A stretch of 64,000 nt of DNA from Miltoncostaea oceani. GTDB lineage: Bacteria; Actinomycetota; Thermoleophilia; Miltoncostaeales; Miltoncostaeaceae. The position numbers and the translations under genes are program-made. Within the stretch, counting starts at the first letter, position 1, and each line of letters opens with the position of its first letter. The notes under the pieces were generated by a model. It was not told where the DNA came from. It was given only the letters and a program-made list of their open reading frames with translations, and searched no databases. The stretch is from NCBI RefSeq assembly GCF_018141545.1, contig NZ_CP064357.1:558001-622000 (forward strand), read 5' to 3'. Below are positions 43,161-51,748 of the stretch, one piece after another.

Positions 43161-44530
43161 CCGAGAAGGCCTACGACGTGGTGGTCATCGGCGCGGGACC
43201 GGGGGGCGAAGTCGCCGCGGGCCGGCTCGCCGACGCGGGGCTCGAGGTCGCGATCGTCGAGGAGCATCTCGTCGGCGGCGAATGCTCGTTCTACGCCTGC
43301 ATGCCCTCGAAGGCCCTCCTGCGGCCGGCCCAGGCGGTGGCAGAAGCGAGGCGTGTCCCGGGCGCCCGCGAGGCCGTCACCGGTCCGCTGGACGTCGCCG
43401 CGGTCCTCGCGCGGCGCGACGAGGTCGTCCACGACCTCGACGACGGGGCGCAGGTCCCCTGGCTGGAGGCCCACGGCATCGTCCTGCACCGTGGGCGGGG
43501 GGTGCTGGACGGCGAACGCCGCGTGCGGGTCGGTGACGAGGTGCTGACGGCGCGACGCGCCGTGGTCATCGCCACTGGCAGCAGCGCGGCGGTCCCCCCT
43601 GTCCCCGGTCTGGCTCAGTCCTCCCCATGGACCAGCCGCGAGGCGGCGGTCGCCTCTGCCGTCCCGGGCCGCCTGGTAGTACTCGGCGGCGGTGTCGTCG
43701 GGTGCGAGCTCGCTCAGGCGTTCCAGACACTCGGCAGCGCCGTGACGTTGATCGAACCGGGGCCGCAGCTGCTCGGTCGCGAGGAGCCCTTCGCCGCCGA
43801 GCAGGTCGAGGGGGGCCTGGCGGCGGCGGGGGTGGACGTGCGTGTCCTCACGCGCGCCGAGCGGGTCGGGCGCACGGCAGCGGGTGTACGCGTCGAGCTC
43901 TCCGGCGCCGCCCCCGTGGAAGCCGATGAGATCCTCGTCGCGACGGGACGCCGCCCCAACGTCACCGGGATCGGCTTGGAGACCATCGGGCTGGCCGACG
44001 ACGGACCGCTCGCCACGGACGTGCATCTGTGCGTCGCCGGGGCCGAGGGCTGGCTCTACGCCGTCGGCGACGTCAACGGGCGCGCCCTGCTGACCCACCA
44101 GGGCAAGTACCAGGGCAGGATCGCGGCGGACCACATCCTTGGTCGCTTCAACACCAGCATCGTCTACGGCGGGCCGCTGTCACCCCGGGTGGTTTTCACC
44201 GAACCTCAGGTCGCCGCGGTCGGCTACACTCTCGGGGCCGCCCACGAGGCCGGCATCGACGCACGCGCCGTCGACGCCGACCTCTCGGCAACGGCCGGTG
44301 CCTCGTTCCTCGGGCGCGGGGAACCGGGCACCGCCCGCCTGGTGGTCGACGAGAACCGGCGGGTGCTCGTGGGAGCGACCTTCACCGGCCCCGAAGTCGC
44401 GGATCTCGTCCATGCCGCGACGATCGCGATCGTCGCCGATGTCCCGATCGATCGGCTCTGGCACGCAGTGCCGAGCTTCCCGACGCGCAGCGAGGTCTGG
44501 CTGAAGCTCCTCGAGGCCTACGGCCTCTGA
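43157..44530 (+). CDS. Pyridine nucleotide-disulfide oxidoreductase (mercuric reductase/lipoamide dehydrogenase-like)
   Basis: A protein of 457 residues with FAD motif VIGAGPGGEVAAGRLA (10-25), redox disulfide Cys43-Cys48 (GGECSFYACMPSKALL), NAD(P) motif LVVLGGGVVGCELAQ, ATGRRPN, and the YAVGDVNG FAD segment. The C-terminal dimer domain has FTEPQVAAVGYT and ends near HAVPSFPTRSEVW. The usual HxxxxE active-base segment near the end reads HAVPSFPT, so the reaction differs from lipoamide dehydrogenase. The substrate is unknown. Start GTG 43157 overlaps the rhodanese stop, so both form an operon. Confidence 0.85.
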   Translation: MTEKAYDVVVIGAGPGGEVAAGRLADAGLEVAIVEEHLVGGECSFYACMPSKALLRPAQAVAEARRVPGAREAVTGPLDVAAVLARRDEVVHDLDDGAQVPWLEAHGIVLHRGRGVLDGERRVRVGDEVLTARRAVVIATGSSAAVPPVPGLAQSSPWTSREAAVASAVPGRLVVLGGGVVGCELAQAFQTLGSAVTLIEPGPQLLGREEPFAAEQVEGGLAAAGVDVRVLTRAERVGRTAAGVRVELSGAAPVEADEILVATGRRPNVTGIGLETIGLADDGPLATDVHLCVAGAEGWLYAVGDVNGRALLTHQGKYQGRIAADHILGRFNTSIVYGGPLSPRVVFTEPQVAAVGYTLGAAHEAGIDARAVDADLSATAGASFLGRGEPGTARLVVDENRRVLVGATFTGPEVADLVHAATIAIVADVPIDRLWHAVPSFPTRSEVWLKLLEAYGL

Positions 44531-44578
44531 ACCGGGGCCGCCGCGCGCGCGAATGTCCCCGGGGCGATGTGCACGGAA

Positions 44579-44671
44579 CGGAACGGCGCAGGAATCGAAC
44601 CTACCGGGCGGGAGTGATCCCTCCCCCACTCGTTTTGAAGACGAGGCGGGCCACCAGGCCCCGGCCGCTCC
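44579..44671 (-). tRNA. selC: Selenocysteine tRNA (tRNA-Sec, anticodon TCA)
   Basis: 93 bases. The acceptor GGAGCGGC pairs over eight bases with GCCGTTCC (one G-U pair). The anticodon arm CTCGTCTTCAAAACGAG has TCA in the loop. A long variable arm (GGGGGAGGGATCACTCCCGCCC) and a T arm GTAGGTTCGATTCCTGC follow. The eight-base acceptor and long variable arm identify tRNA-Sec. G is the discriminator base; CCA is not encoded. It starts 20 bases after the selB stop, so it is the last element of the sel operon. Confidence 0.93.
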
Positions 44672-44691
44672 CCGGTGCGGTCAAGCGTAGA

Positions 44692-46485
44692 TCATGGCCG
44701 CCGCGCGCCGCGGCGTAGAACCCGCGCGTCGCCCTCGCGTTTGGTGAGGCCCACGTCGTCGAGATGGCCGGCGATGGCGAGGGCGTGGCGACGCCCGACG
44801 CCCCAGGCATCCCTCAATGCTCCGATCCCGACGGGGCCCCGCTCGAAGATCGGGGACACCTCCCGCCACGCGCCCTCGAGTGCGGCGGCGTCGAACCACA
44901 GGTCCTCGACGCGCCGAACCCTCCCGGCGTCCCGCAGGGCCGCCAGGGCCGAGGCGATGGCATCCTCGTCGAGGCCGGTGATTCCCGGCAGCTCGCGCAT
45001 CGACAGCGCGCGAAGCCCCGCGGAGGCGAGTGCCGAGGAGACGGTGTGCGCCTCGGCGCCGATGGTGCCGGCCCCCGGAGGCATCAGCCGGGCTCCTCGC
45101 AGCGTCATCGCACCCTCGGCGACCAACCCAGTGACGACTGCGGCGGCTGCCGCGGGGGGAAGGCCGGTCGCCGCCCTGGTCGCTGCGACGGTCGCCCCCC
45201 GTCCGCTGACGGCCGCACGCGCCTGGTCGCCGACTCGGGCGATGACCGCCTCGTGGAAGAGCCTGCCGCCGATGGACACGAGCCGGCTGCCGGCGCTCCG
45301 GGGGGCATCGTCCACGTCGTCGAGGCCGAGGGTGCCGGCCTCCTGGGCCCGCAGCTCGGTGATCGCGGTTGCGTCCGCCCCTGCGAGCACGGCGAGGCGT
45401 TCGGCGAGGTGCCGTCGCGGCCGGCCCCGCGGCGGATCGGTGTCGACCACCCGCGCCCCGGCGACGGTCCGCCCGGCGGACGCCCTCAGAACCAGCCGGT
45501 CCCCCGGCCTCGCGCAGACCGCGTGGGCGAGCCGGAGCTCGGCCGGGCCGTCCTCGCCGGGATCGAGGTGCCGGCGGTCGAGCAGCACGACGCGGCCCGG
45601 CCCCTCGTGCGTGCCGAGGAAACACTGCACCGTCGCATCCGAACGAGGGATGCCTTCCTCCCCCGCCAATGCCTCCACGTGGACGCCGAGCCGGTCCGTG
45701 AGGGCCCAGGGGTCGCCGGCGCGGACGACGCACGAGCCCCGCCTGGCCTCGGCTCGCCCGACCCCCGCGAGGGCGACGGCCACCCGCCCCGCTTCGACGC
45801 GCTCGACGGGGGAGTCGTGGACCTGGAGGCCCCTGATGCGCCCGCCGGTGCCGTCGGGCAGCACCGTGACGGCGTCGCCGACGGCGAGCCCGCCACCCCA
45901 GAGTGTGCCGGTGACGACCGTGCCCGCCCCGGGCGCGCTGAAGCACCGGTCGACCCACAGTCGTGGCGGGCCCTCACGCAGACGGGGAGGAAGGCGGGCG
46001 ACCAGCCTCTCCAGGGCCTCGCGAAGCTCCGGGACACCGTCGCCGGTCGGTGCGCAGACGGGCACGATCTCGGTTCCCTGGGGCAGCAGGCGGGCGACAG
46101 CCGCGGACGCGGCCGCGGCGTCGCCGAGGTCGGATCGTGTGATCGCGACAACCCCCTGGTCGATGTCGAGAAGCCCGAGCACCGCCATGTGTTCACGGGT
46201 CTGGGGCATGACGCCGTCGTCGGCGGCGACGCACAGCAGGAACCCGTCGACCCCGGTCACGCCGGCGACCATGTGGCGCACGAAACGGTCGTGACCGGGC
46301 ACGTCGACCAGGCTGACGGACCCGCCGGAGGCGAGCCGCAGAGGCGCGAAACCGAGTTCGATCGAGATGCCGCGCTGTTTCTCGGCGGCGAGGCGGTCGG
46401 TGTCCCTGCCGGTCAGCGCCCCCACCAGCGTCGTCTTGCCGTGATCGACATGCCCGGCGGTCGCCAGGACGACGCCGTCCCTCAC
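44692..46485 (-). CDS. selB: Selenocysteine-specific elongation factor SelB
   Basis: A protein of 597 residues. GTPase motifs GHVDHGKT (11-18), RGIS (38-41) and DVPGH (61-65), with TRSD in the place of NKxD. It has EF-Tu-like barrels (about 175-370) and a C-terminal winged-helix region (about 390-597) that binds the SECIS hairpin in the mRNA. It carries tRNA-Sec to in-frame UGA codons. Start GTG 46485 overlaps the selA stop as GTGA. Directly followed by selC. Confidence 0.95.
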   Translation of the reverse strand: MRDGVVLATAGHVDHGKTTLVGALTGRDTDRLAAEKQRGISIELGFAPLRLASGGSVSLVDVPGHDRFVRHMVAGVTGVDGFLLCVAADDGVMPQTREHMAVLGLLDIDQGVVAITRSDLGDAAAASAAVARLLPQGTEIVPVCAPTGDGVPELREALERLVARLPPRLREGPPRLWVDRCFSAPGAGTVVTGTLWGGGLAVGDAVTVLPDGTGGRIRGLQVHDSPVERVEAGRVAVALAGVGRAEARRGSCVVRAGDPWALTDRLGVHVEALAGEEGIPRSDATVQCFLGTHEGPGRVVLLDRRHLDPGEDGPAELRLAHAVCARPGDRLVLRASAGRTVAGARVVDTDPPRGRPRRHLAERLAVLAGADATAITELRAQEAGTLGLDDVDDAPRSAGSRLVSIGGRLFHEAVIARVGDQARAAVSGRGATVAATRAATGLPPAAAAAVVTGLVAEGAMTLRGARLMPPGAGTIGAEAHTVSSALASAGLRALSMRELPGITGLDEDAIASALAALRDAGRVRRVEDLWFDAAALEGAWREVSPIFERGPVGIGALRDAWGVGRRHALAIAGHLDDVGLTKREGDARVLRRGARRP

Positions 46486-47801
46486 GCTCGCGCCCCCCGA
46501 ACCAGATCCGGGATGCGGAGCAGGTCGCCCTCCCCGAGAGCCAGCACATCGATCAGGACTCTGCCATCGGCGATGCGGGTGACCACCGGCGGGTCGCCGG
46601 AGCGCAGGCGGGCAGAGAACGCCTGGGCATCGCCGACGTGATCGGGCACGACGGCCCAGCTGGCCAGTTCGTGGAGGGGCATCGTGCCCCCGCCGACGCG
46701 CCCGACGGTGGCCACCACCTCGCCCCCGATGGCCCGAGCGAGACCGTCCGCCGCCGCGCGGCGCTCCTGCGACGAGGCTGCGAGCATCCGCAGGGCCGGG
46801 ATCTCACGCCAGGCCCGCTCAGGGTCGCGGTGCAGTGCGAGGGTCGCCTCGAGGGCTGCGAGCGTGAGCTTGTCGGGTCGCAGGGCACGCATCAGCGGGT
46901 GGGCGGTGCAGCGCGCGACGGCCTCCCGGCGTCCCACGATCAGCCCGGCCTGCGGGCCTCCCAGGAGCTTGTCGGCGCTGAAGCAGACGAGGTCGGACCC
47001 CGCGGCGACGCTGGCGCGGACATCCGGCTCGTCCGGCAGGCGCGCATCGGCGCGCAGGACGCCGCTTCCGGTGTCGTCGAGCAGGGCGATGCCCCGCTCC
47101 CGGGCGAGTCCTGCGAGGGCGGCGAGCGGGGCCTCTTCAGTGAATCCGACGGTCCGGAAGTTCGAGGGGTGAACGCGCAGGATGGCGACGGTCTCCTCCC
47201 CGACGGCACGCGCGTAGTCCTCGATTCGGGTGCGGTTGGTGGTCCCGACCTCCACCAGGCGCAGCCCGGACGCGGCGAGGATGTCCGGCACCCGGAACCC
47301 GCCTCCGATCTCGACGAGCTGGCCGCGTGACACGACGACCTCGCCGCCGCCGAGGGAGCAGAGGGCGAGGAGAACGGCGCCGGCGTTGGTGTTGACCGCG
47401 CAGGCGTCCTCGGCGCCGGTGAGGGCGCGCAGGTGTTCCGACACATGGTCGTGCCGTGATCCCCGCGTGCCCTCGTCGCGCCGCCACTCGAGGGTGCAGG
47501 CCCCCGCGGCGGCCTGGATCGCGTCGATCGCGGCGTCGGCGAGCGGGGCTCGGCCGAGGTTGGTGTGCAGGATGACGCCCGTCGCGTTGACCGCCTCACC
47601 GAGAGACGCCCGGAGACGGTCGGCGACCTCACGCGCCAGGCCGCCGACTCCCGCTTGCGTCGTTCGTCGCGCCGCGAGCACGGCGCGGACCTCGTCGGTC
47701 ACGCGCGTCCTGCCGTGCCGGTCGGCGAGGGCCCGCACCGTCGGATCGCCGAGGACCGAGTCGACCGACGGGAGCGACCGTCGGGGGTCAGGCCCCGGCA
47801 T
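46482..47801 (-). CDS. selA: L-seryl-tRNA(Sec) selenium transferase SelA
   Basis: A protein of 439 residues with the PLP lysine Lys278 in CFSADKLLGGPQAG. The N-terminal tRNA-binding part has NATGVILHTNLGRAPL, and VNTNAGAV and TGSGVLRAD line the PLP site. It converts serine on tRNA-Sec to selenocysteine with selenophosphate from SelD. ATG 47801 overlaps the end of selD by 14 bases, and its stop overlaps the selB start, so translation is coupled throughout. Confidence 0.95.
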   Translation of the reverse strand: MPGPDPRRSLPSVDSVLGDPTVRALADRHGRTRVTDEVRAVLAARRTTQAGVGGLAREVADRLRASLGEAVNATGVILHTNLGRAPLADAAIDAIQAAAGACTLEWRRDEGTRGSRHDHVSEHLRALTGAEDACAVNTNAGAVLLALCSLGGGEVVVSRGQLVEIGGGFRVPDILAASGLRLVEVGTTNRTRIEDYARAVGEETVAILRVHPSNFRTVGFTEEAPLAALAGLARERGIALLDDTGSGVLRADARLPDEPDVRASVAAGSDLVCFSADKLLGGPQAGLIVGRREAVARCTAHPLMRALRPDKLTLAALEATLALHRDPERAWREIPALRMLAASSQERRAAADGLARAIGGEVVATVGRVGGGTMPLHELASWAVVPDHVGDAQAFSARLRSGDPPVVTRIADGRVLIDVLALGEGDLLRIPDLVRGARA

Positions 47802-48903
47802 GCACCCGTATGCGACCCGGGGCGCCATCGGTGAGCCGCCCCACGGGCCATGCCTGGACGCCGCGCCGGGCAAGGGCACGCTCCAGGGCGGCCCTGCGTG
47901 TCGGTGCGACGGAGAGCAGCAACCCCCCACTGGTCTGGGGATCGGCGAGCACCAGGCGCTCGACCTCGTCGACGCCCGCGTCGAACTCGACGTGGGCTGC
48001 GGTGGCGGCGAGATTGCGGCGCAGCCCCCCCGACAGGTGGCCGGCCCTCGCGAGGGCGTCGACACCCTCGATGCGGGGAACCGACGCGGCGAGGACCTCG
48101 GCGCCGGTACCGCTCGCCTCGCACATCTCGTGGAGGTGTCCGAGGAGCCCGTAGCCGGTGACGTCCGTCGCGGCGGTGAGCCCGCATTCCACGGCCGCCT
48201 CGGAGGCATCCCGGTTGGCCGTGAGCATCCACGCATCGGCGCGGGCGCAGACATCGACTCCGGCCGCCCCCGCTCCCCTCGCCGTCGCCACCAGGCCGAC
48301 CCCGAGGGGTTTGGTCAGCAGCAGGTCATCCCCCGCCCGGCCCGCGGCGTTCGTCAGGAGCCGGTCCGGGTGGGCGGTGCCGACGACGGCGAGGCCGTAC
48401 TTCGGCTCGGGGTCGTCGATCGAGTGCCCTCCGAGGACCGGGCAGCCGAGGGCGAGGGCCGCCTGGGCTCCCCCCGCGAGGATCGCCCCGAGGACGGTGA
48501 GGTCGCCGTCTTTGGGGTACGCGCAGACCGCGAGCGCCAGCGTCGGCGCCGCCCCCATCGCGTACAGGTCGCTCAGGGCGTTGGTCGCGGCGATCGCCCC
48601 GAAGGTCGCTGGGTCGTCGACGACGGGGGTGAAGAAGTCGACCGACGCGACGATCGCCAGGTCGTCCCGGAGGCGGTAGACACAGGCATCGTCGAGGGTG
48701 GCGGGGCCGACGAGGACGTCCGGGTCGCCGCTTGGCAACGGGAGACCCCGCAGGGCCTCGAGCAGCACGTCCTTCCCGAGTTTGGATCCGCATCCGGCTC
48801 CGCGGGCGAGCTGCGTCAGGCCCACCGGCGCCGCAGCCGCCGGGTCGTCGCGATCGTGGGGATCACCGGGCGGGATCGGGCACCTCCGTGGTCGCCGCGG
48901 CAC
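47788..48903 (-). CDS. selD: Selenide, water dikinase SelD (cysteine form)
   Basis: A protein of 371 residues with the active-site loop GAGCGSKLGKD (Cys38, Lys41), so Cys replaces the selenocysteine seen in some SelD proteins. Further motifs are VDFFTPVVDDPATFGAIAATNALSDLYAMGA, GGHSIDDPEPKYGL, ATDVTGYGLLGH and ADPQTSGGLLLS. It makes selenophosphate from selenide and ATP for SelA. The GTG at 48903 overlaps the cupin gene end by 40 bases; a GTG at 48825 could also start it. Confidence 0.94.
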   Translation of the reverse strand: MPRRPRRCPIPPGDPHDRDDPAAAAPVGLTQLARGAGCGSKLGKDVLLEALRGLPLPSGDPDVLVGPATLDDACVYRLRDDLAIVASVDFFTPVVDDPATFGAIAATNALSDLYAMGAAPTLALAVCAYPKDGDLTVLGAILAGGAQAALALGCPVLGGHSIDDPEPKYGLAVVGTAHPDRLLTNAAGRAGDDLLLTKPLGVGLVATARGAGAAGVDVCARADAWMLTANRDASEAAVECGLTAATDVTGYGLLGHLHEMCEASGTGAEVLAASVPRIEGVDALARAGHLSGGLRRNLAATAAHVEFDAGVDEVERLVLADPQTSGGLLLSVAPTRRAALERALARRGVQAWPVGRLTDGAPGRIRVHAGA

Positions 48904-49282
48904 CGACGGGGAGGATCCGGACGACGTCGATGGTGGCGTCGACGACGACCGTGATGGTGTGGACGCGGCCCCCGGGTTCGACGAAGGTGTCGCCGCGGCC
49001 GTAGGCGCGCATGGCCCCGCGGTCGGTGATCTCGACGCGGCCGGCGCGGACGAGGTTGACCGTCAGGCCGCCGTGCCGGTGGGTCGAGGTGAACCCGGTC
49101 CCCAGGCGCACCGACTCGGTCGTCACGTTCACGGCGCCAGCGGCCAGGTCGGCGACGGGGACCGTCGTACGGGTGAGCGTCGCGTCCGGCGGTTCCGAGC
49201 CGGCGAGCAGCACGGCCATGCCGAGCGCACCGGCGATCACCCCCGCGATGAGCGTGAGAACGGTTCGGACCGGTGTCGTCAT
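48863..49282 (-). CDS. Membrane-anchored cupin-domain protein
   Basis: A protein of 139 residues from ATG 49282. An N-terminal membrane helix (about 6-27, TVLTLIAGVIAGALGMAVLLAG) is followed by a single cupin barrel with FTSTHRHGGLTVNLVRAGRV and GRGDTFVEPGGRVHTITV. The cupin metal motif reads HRH and later H, close to the usual HxH plus Glu plus His pattern. It faces the outside of the cell. It is the first gene of the sel operon and overlaps selD, and is divergent from the DM13 gene. Confidence 0.75.
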   Translation of the reverse strand: MTTPVRTVLTLIAGVIAGALGMAVLLAGSEPPDATLTRTTVPVADLAAGAVNVTTESVRLGTGFTSTHRHGGLTVNLVRAGRVEITDRGAMRAYGRGDTFVEPGGRVHTITVVVDATIDVVRILPVGAAATTEVPDPAR

Positions 49283-49329
49283 GGGGGTGATCGTACGCCG
49301 TCCCCGGACCCCCGAGTCCCGCTTGGCGT

Positions 49330-49348
49330 GCGTAATCTCGGCGTAATC
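49330..49348 (+). promoter_or_regulatory. 11-bp-period direct repeat in the shared sel/radical-SAM promoter region
   Basis: GCGTAATC occurs at 49330-49337 and again at 49341-49348, a spacing of exactly 11 bases. OmpR/PhoB-family regulators bind such direct repeats on one face of the helix. It lies in the 87-bp region between the cupin and DM13 start codons and overlaps the DM13 leader. A response regulator of that family is encoded at 60132-60854. Confidence 0.4.
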
Positions 49349-49369
49349 ACCTCCTGGGAGCCTCAGCGC

Positions 49370-49801
49370 ATGCGCCGAATCCTCGCTCCCGCCCTGGCCG
49401 CCGTCATCGCCGTTGGAGGCATCGCCTCGACGGCTCACGCGGCCCCCTCCACGGCGACCCAGAAGGCCCCGACGACCACCATTCTGCGGGGGGCCTTCAC
49501 CGACTCCGCGAAGTACACCGGCAGCGGGTCGGTCGCCGTCACCCGCCGCTCCGGGGTCCGCACCCTGCGACTCGCCCGGAACTTCCGGGCCGACCCCGGG
49601 TCGATCCGCCTGCGTCTCTACGTGGCGACGGACCCGTCCGGCAGGGACTTCGTCGATCTCGGCCCGATGGCCGAGACCGGTGCCCAGTCGTTCCGCGTGC
49701 CCACACGCCTCAGCTTCAGTCGCTACCGCTACGTGATCGCCTGGTGCGCGGCCGTCGACGAGCCGATCACCCAGGCCAGGCTGATCCGGCCGCGCCGGTG
49801 A
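49370..49801 (+). CDS. Secreted DM13-domain-like protein
   Basis: A protein of 143 residues: signal peptide (1-24, ending AHA), then a DM13-like domain: ILRGAFTDSAKYTGSGSVAVTR, TLRLARNFRADPGSIRLRLYVA, FVDLGPM and a late IAWC cysteine followed by ITQARLI. DM13 domains are thought to work in redox or electron transfer at the cell surface; the conserved Cys is present. ATG 49370 has GGGAG nine bases upstream. First gene of the ten-gene operon; its stop overlaps the DoxX start as GTGA. Confidence 0.7.
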   Translation: MRRILAPALAAVIAVGGIASTAHAAPSTATQKAPTTTILRGAFTDSAKYTGSGSVAVTRRSGVRTLRLARNFRADPGSIRLRLYVATDPSGRDFVDLGPMAETGAQSFRVPTRLSFSRYRYVIAWCAAVDEPITQARLIRPRR

Positions 49802-50364
49802 GTGACGGTGGCGCAGTGCCGGTGGGGACCAGCGACCCCGAGCCCTCAGGCGATGTGCGCCGGGAGTCGCTGAGACTGGGTCAGGGTCTTGCCGCCCTCC
49901 GGATCTTCTTCGGGTTGATCCTCTTCGCCAACGGGATCTCGAAGCTGTTCTCGTTCACCGACATCTCCCTCGGGCCCTACCAGGCGAACCTCATCGACCG
50001 TGGCCTTGCCCGGTCGATCCTGGAGAACGAAGCGGCCCGCACCGAGCTCCCGCTGATCGACACGATCGCGACGGAGGTGCTCCTCCCCAACTGGGGCTTC
50101 TTCGAGTGGGTCATCACGTTCATGGAACTCGGCATCGGCGCGCTCCTGATCGTCGGCCTCGCCACGCGCGGTGCCGCCCTCCTCGGGCTCGGCCAGCAGC
50201 TCTTCCTCGCCGGGCTGTACTTCTCCAGCAACCGCTGGGCGTTCGAGCAACCCCATGAGTACATCCCCCTGTTGATCCTCGCCATCGTCCCGGCGGGACG
50301 TGTCTGGGGCCTCGACGGCGCCGTGATCGCGCGTCGCCCACAGCTGCGACGGTGGCCGTTCTGA
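49798..50364 (+). CDS. DoxX-family membrane protein
   Basis: A protein of 188 residues from GTG 49798. Four membrane helices: RIFFGLILFANGISKLF, WGFFEWVITFMELGIGALLIVGLATR, ALLGLGQQLFLAGLYF and IPLLILAIVPAGRVWGLD. The pattern with an N-terminal RIxxGxxFxxxGxxKL is that of DoxX, terminal quinol oxidase subunit and related proteins, some linked to oxidative or sulfur stress. Its end overlaps the AhpD-like gene by 13 bases. Confidence 0.82.
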   Translation: MSDGGAVPVGTSDPEPSGDVRRESLRLGQGLAALRIFFGLILFANGISKLFSFTDISLGPYQANLIDRGLARSILENEAARTELPLIDTIATEVLLPNWGFFEWVITFMELGIGALLIVGLATRGAALLGLGQQLFLAGLYFSSNRWAFEQPHEYIPLLILAIVPAGRVWGLDGAVIARRPQLRRWPF

Positions 50365-50918
50365 GCGGGCCGAGCGGTTCGGTCGACGCGCGGCTCCCCG
50401 TCGTCGGACGCGACCAGGCGGCCCTCACCGTCCGGGCGATGTACGCGGATGGTGACCCCTCCAACATCACCAAGGTACTTGCGGGGTCGCCGGACACCCT
50501 GGCGGCGATGGCTCCGTTCCTGTCGCAGGTGATGAACCCGACCACCCTCGACCTCGCGACGAAGGAGGTCGTCGTCCTTCGCGTGTCGGTGGTCAACCGG
50601 TGCGCCTACTGCGTACCGACCCACCAGGTGGCGGCCCGGCGGGCGGGCCTGTCACCAGAGGCCGTCGCAACGCTGTCCGCGCGGGAACTCACCGACGAAG
50701 GCCTCACCGCGAAGGAGCACACGCTCGCCGCCTACTGCGACCGGGTCGTCATCGACGCGGCCACGGTGGACGAGGGCCTGCTCGCCGAGATGCGCCGTCA
50801 CTTCGAGGATCACGAGATCGTCGAGCTGACGGTCCTCGCCGGGGCGATCACGACGCTCAACTACGTCGCCGGTGTCGCCGGGATCCCCATCGACCCCCGG
50901 ACCCTCTCCGCCGAATGA
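50352..50918 (+). CDS. AhpD/carboxymuconolactone decarboxylase-family protein
   Basis: A protein of 188 residues with the AhpD-type redox site RCAYCVPTHQVAARRAG: a CxxC pair followed by His three residues later. Such proteins have peroxidase or disulfide reductase activity. GTG 50352 starts inside the DoxX gene; the ATG of the next gene overlaps its stop as ATGA. The second helix (LTAKEHTLAAYCDRVV) and IVELTVLAGAITTLNYVAGVAGI fit the family fold. Confidence 0.85.
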   Translation: MAVLSGPSGSVDARLPVVGRDQAALTVRAMYADGDPSNITKVLAGSPDTLAAMAPFLSQVMNPTTLDLATKEVVVLRVSVVNRCAYCVPTHQVAARRAGLSPEAVATLSARELTDEGLTAKEHTLAAYCDRVVIDAATVDEGLLAEMRRHFEDHEIVELTVLAGAITTLNYVAGVAGIPIDPRTLSAE

Positions 50919-51748
50919 ACCAACTGGGCGACGCGGTCCGCGCGGCGATCGAGGAGGCACGCCTCGGGCCGCGCCTGTGGCTGTACGCCAACTACCACTG
51001 CAACCTCACCTGCTCCTATTGCCTCACCGAGTCGGGCCCCGGCGTGCCCCGTCGCGCTCTTCCCGCCGACGCGATGGCCCGGGCCGTCGCGGAAGCCGCC
51101 GACCTGGGCTTCCGCGGTATCGGCGTCACCGGGGGGGAGCCGTTCCTTCGCCCCGACCTGCCGGCCGTCGCCGCGGACCTGTCCGGCGTTCTCCCGGTGC
51201 TCGTCCTGACGAACGCGACGCTCTTCGAGGGGCGGAGGATCGACCGGCTCGATCCGCTCCGCGGCCGTGATGTCACCCTCCAGATCTCCCTCGATGCCGC
51301 AAGCCCCGTCGCGAACGATCCGATGCGGGGCCCCGGCAACTTCGAGCGGGTGATCGACGCGATCCCGCGGCTGCTGGAGCGCGGCATCGGCGTACGCGTC
51401 GCGACGACCCTGTACGGCCAAACCGACGAGGAACTGGAGGCGGTCAAGCGGCTCGTCGCCGACCTCGGCATACCAGCCGACGACCACGTCGTACGCCCGA
51501 CCGCTGCCCGCGGCCGTGCGGCCGAGGCGGGCCTCGGGGAGCTCGCCGGCATCGACGAGCTCCCGGCCGAGGCGACGGTGACGGTGGACGGCCTCTTCTG
51601 GAGTCCCTTCGCGCCGACGGTGCGGGGCGGCCGCCTCGACACCGACCTCCTCGTTTCGCGCCAGACCTCACCCTTGGCGGAGGGGATGCGGAGCTTCCTC
51701 GGCCTCGTCAGCCAAGTGCCCCTCGCCGAGGCGACCCGCTTCAGGTGA
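50915..51748 (+). CDS. Radical SAM enzyme
   Basis: A protein of 277 residues with the [4Fe-4S] motif Cys29-x3-Cys33-x2-Cys36 (HCNLTCSYCLTE). GVTGGEPFLRPDL is the SAM-contacting GGE motif, and QISLDAASP and GVRVATTLYGQTDEEL continue the partial barrel. There is no C-terminal SPASM cluster. It makes a deoxyadenosyl radical for an unknown reaction. ATG 50915 overlaps the AhpD-like stop, and its own stop overlaps the next gene as GTGA. Confidence 0.9.
   Translation: MNQLGDAVRAAIEEARLGPRLWLYANYHCNLTCSYCLTESGPGVPRRALPADAMARAVAEAADLGFRGIGVTGGEPFLRPDLPAVAADLSGVLPVLVLTNATLFEGRRIDRLDPLRGRDVTLQISLDAASPVANDPMRGPGNFERVIDAIPRLLERGIGVRVATTLYGQTDEELEAVKRLVADLGIPADDHVVRPTAARGRAAEAGLGELAGIDELPAEATVTVDGLFWSPFAPTVRGGRLDTDLLVSRQTSPLAEGMRSFLGLVSQVPLAEATRFR

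Noticed and set aside
43157-44530. The flavoprotein as a selenoprotein
   Set aside because: Both redox positions are ordinary Cys codons and the frame has no internal TGA.
44532-44562. CCGGGG/CCCCGG hairpin after the flavoprotein gene
   Set aside because: Six-base stem with a 19-base loop; too weak to call a terminator.
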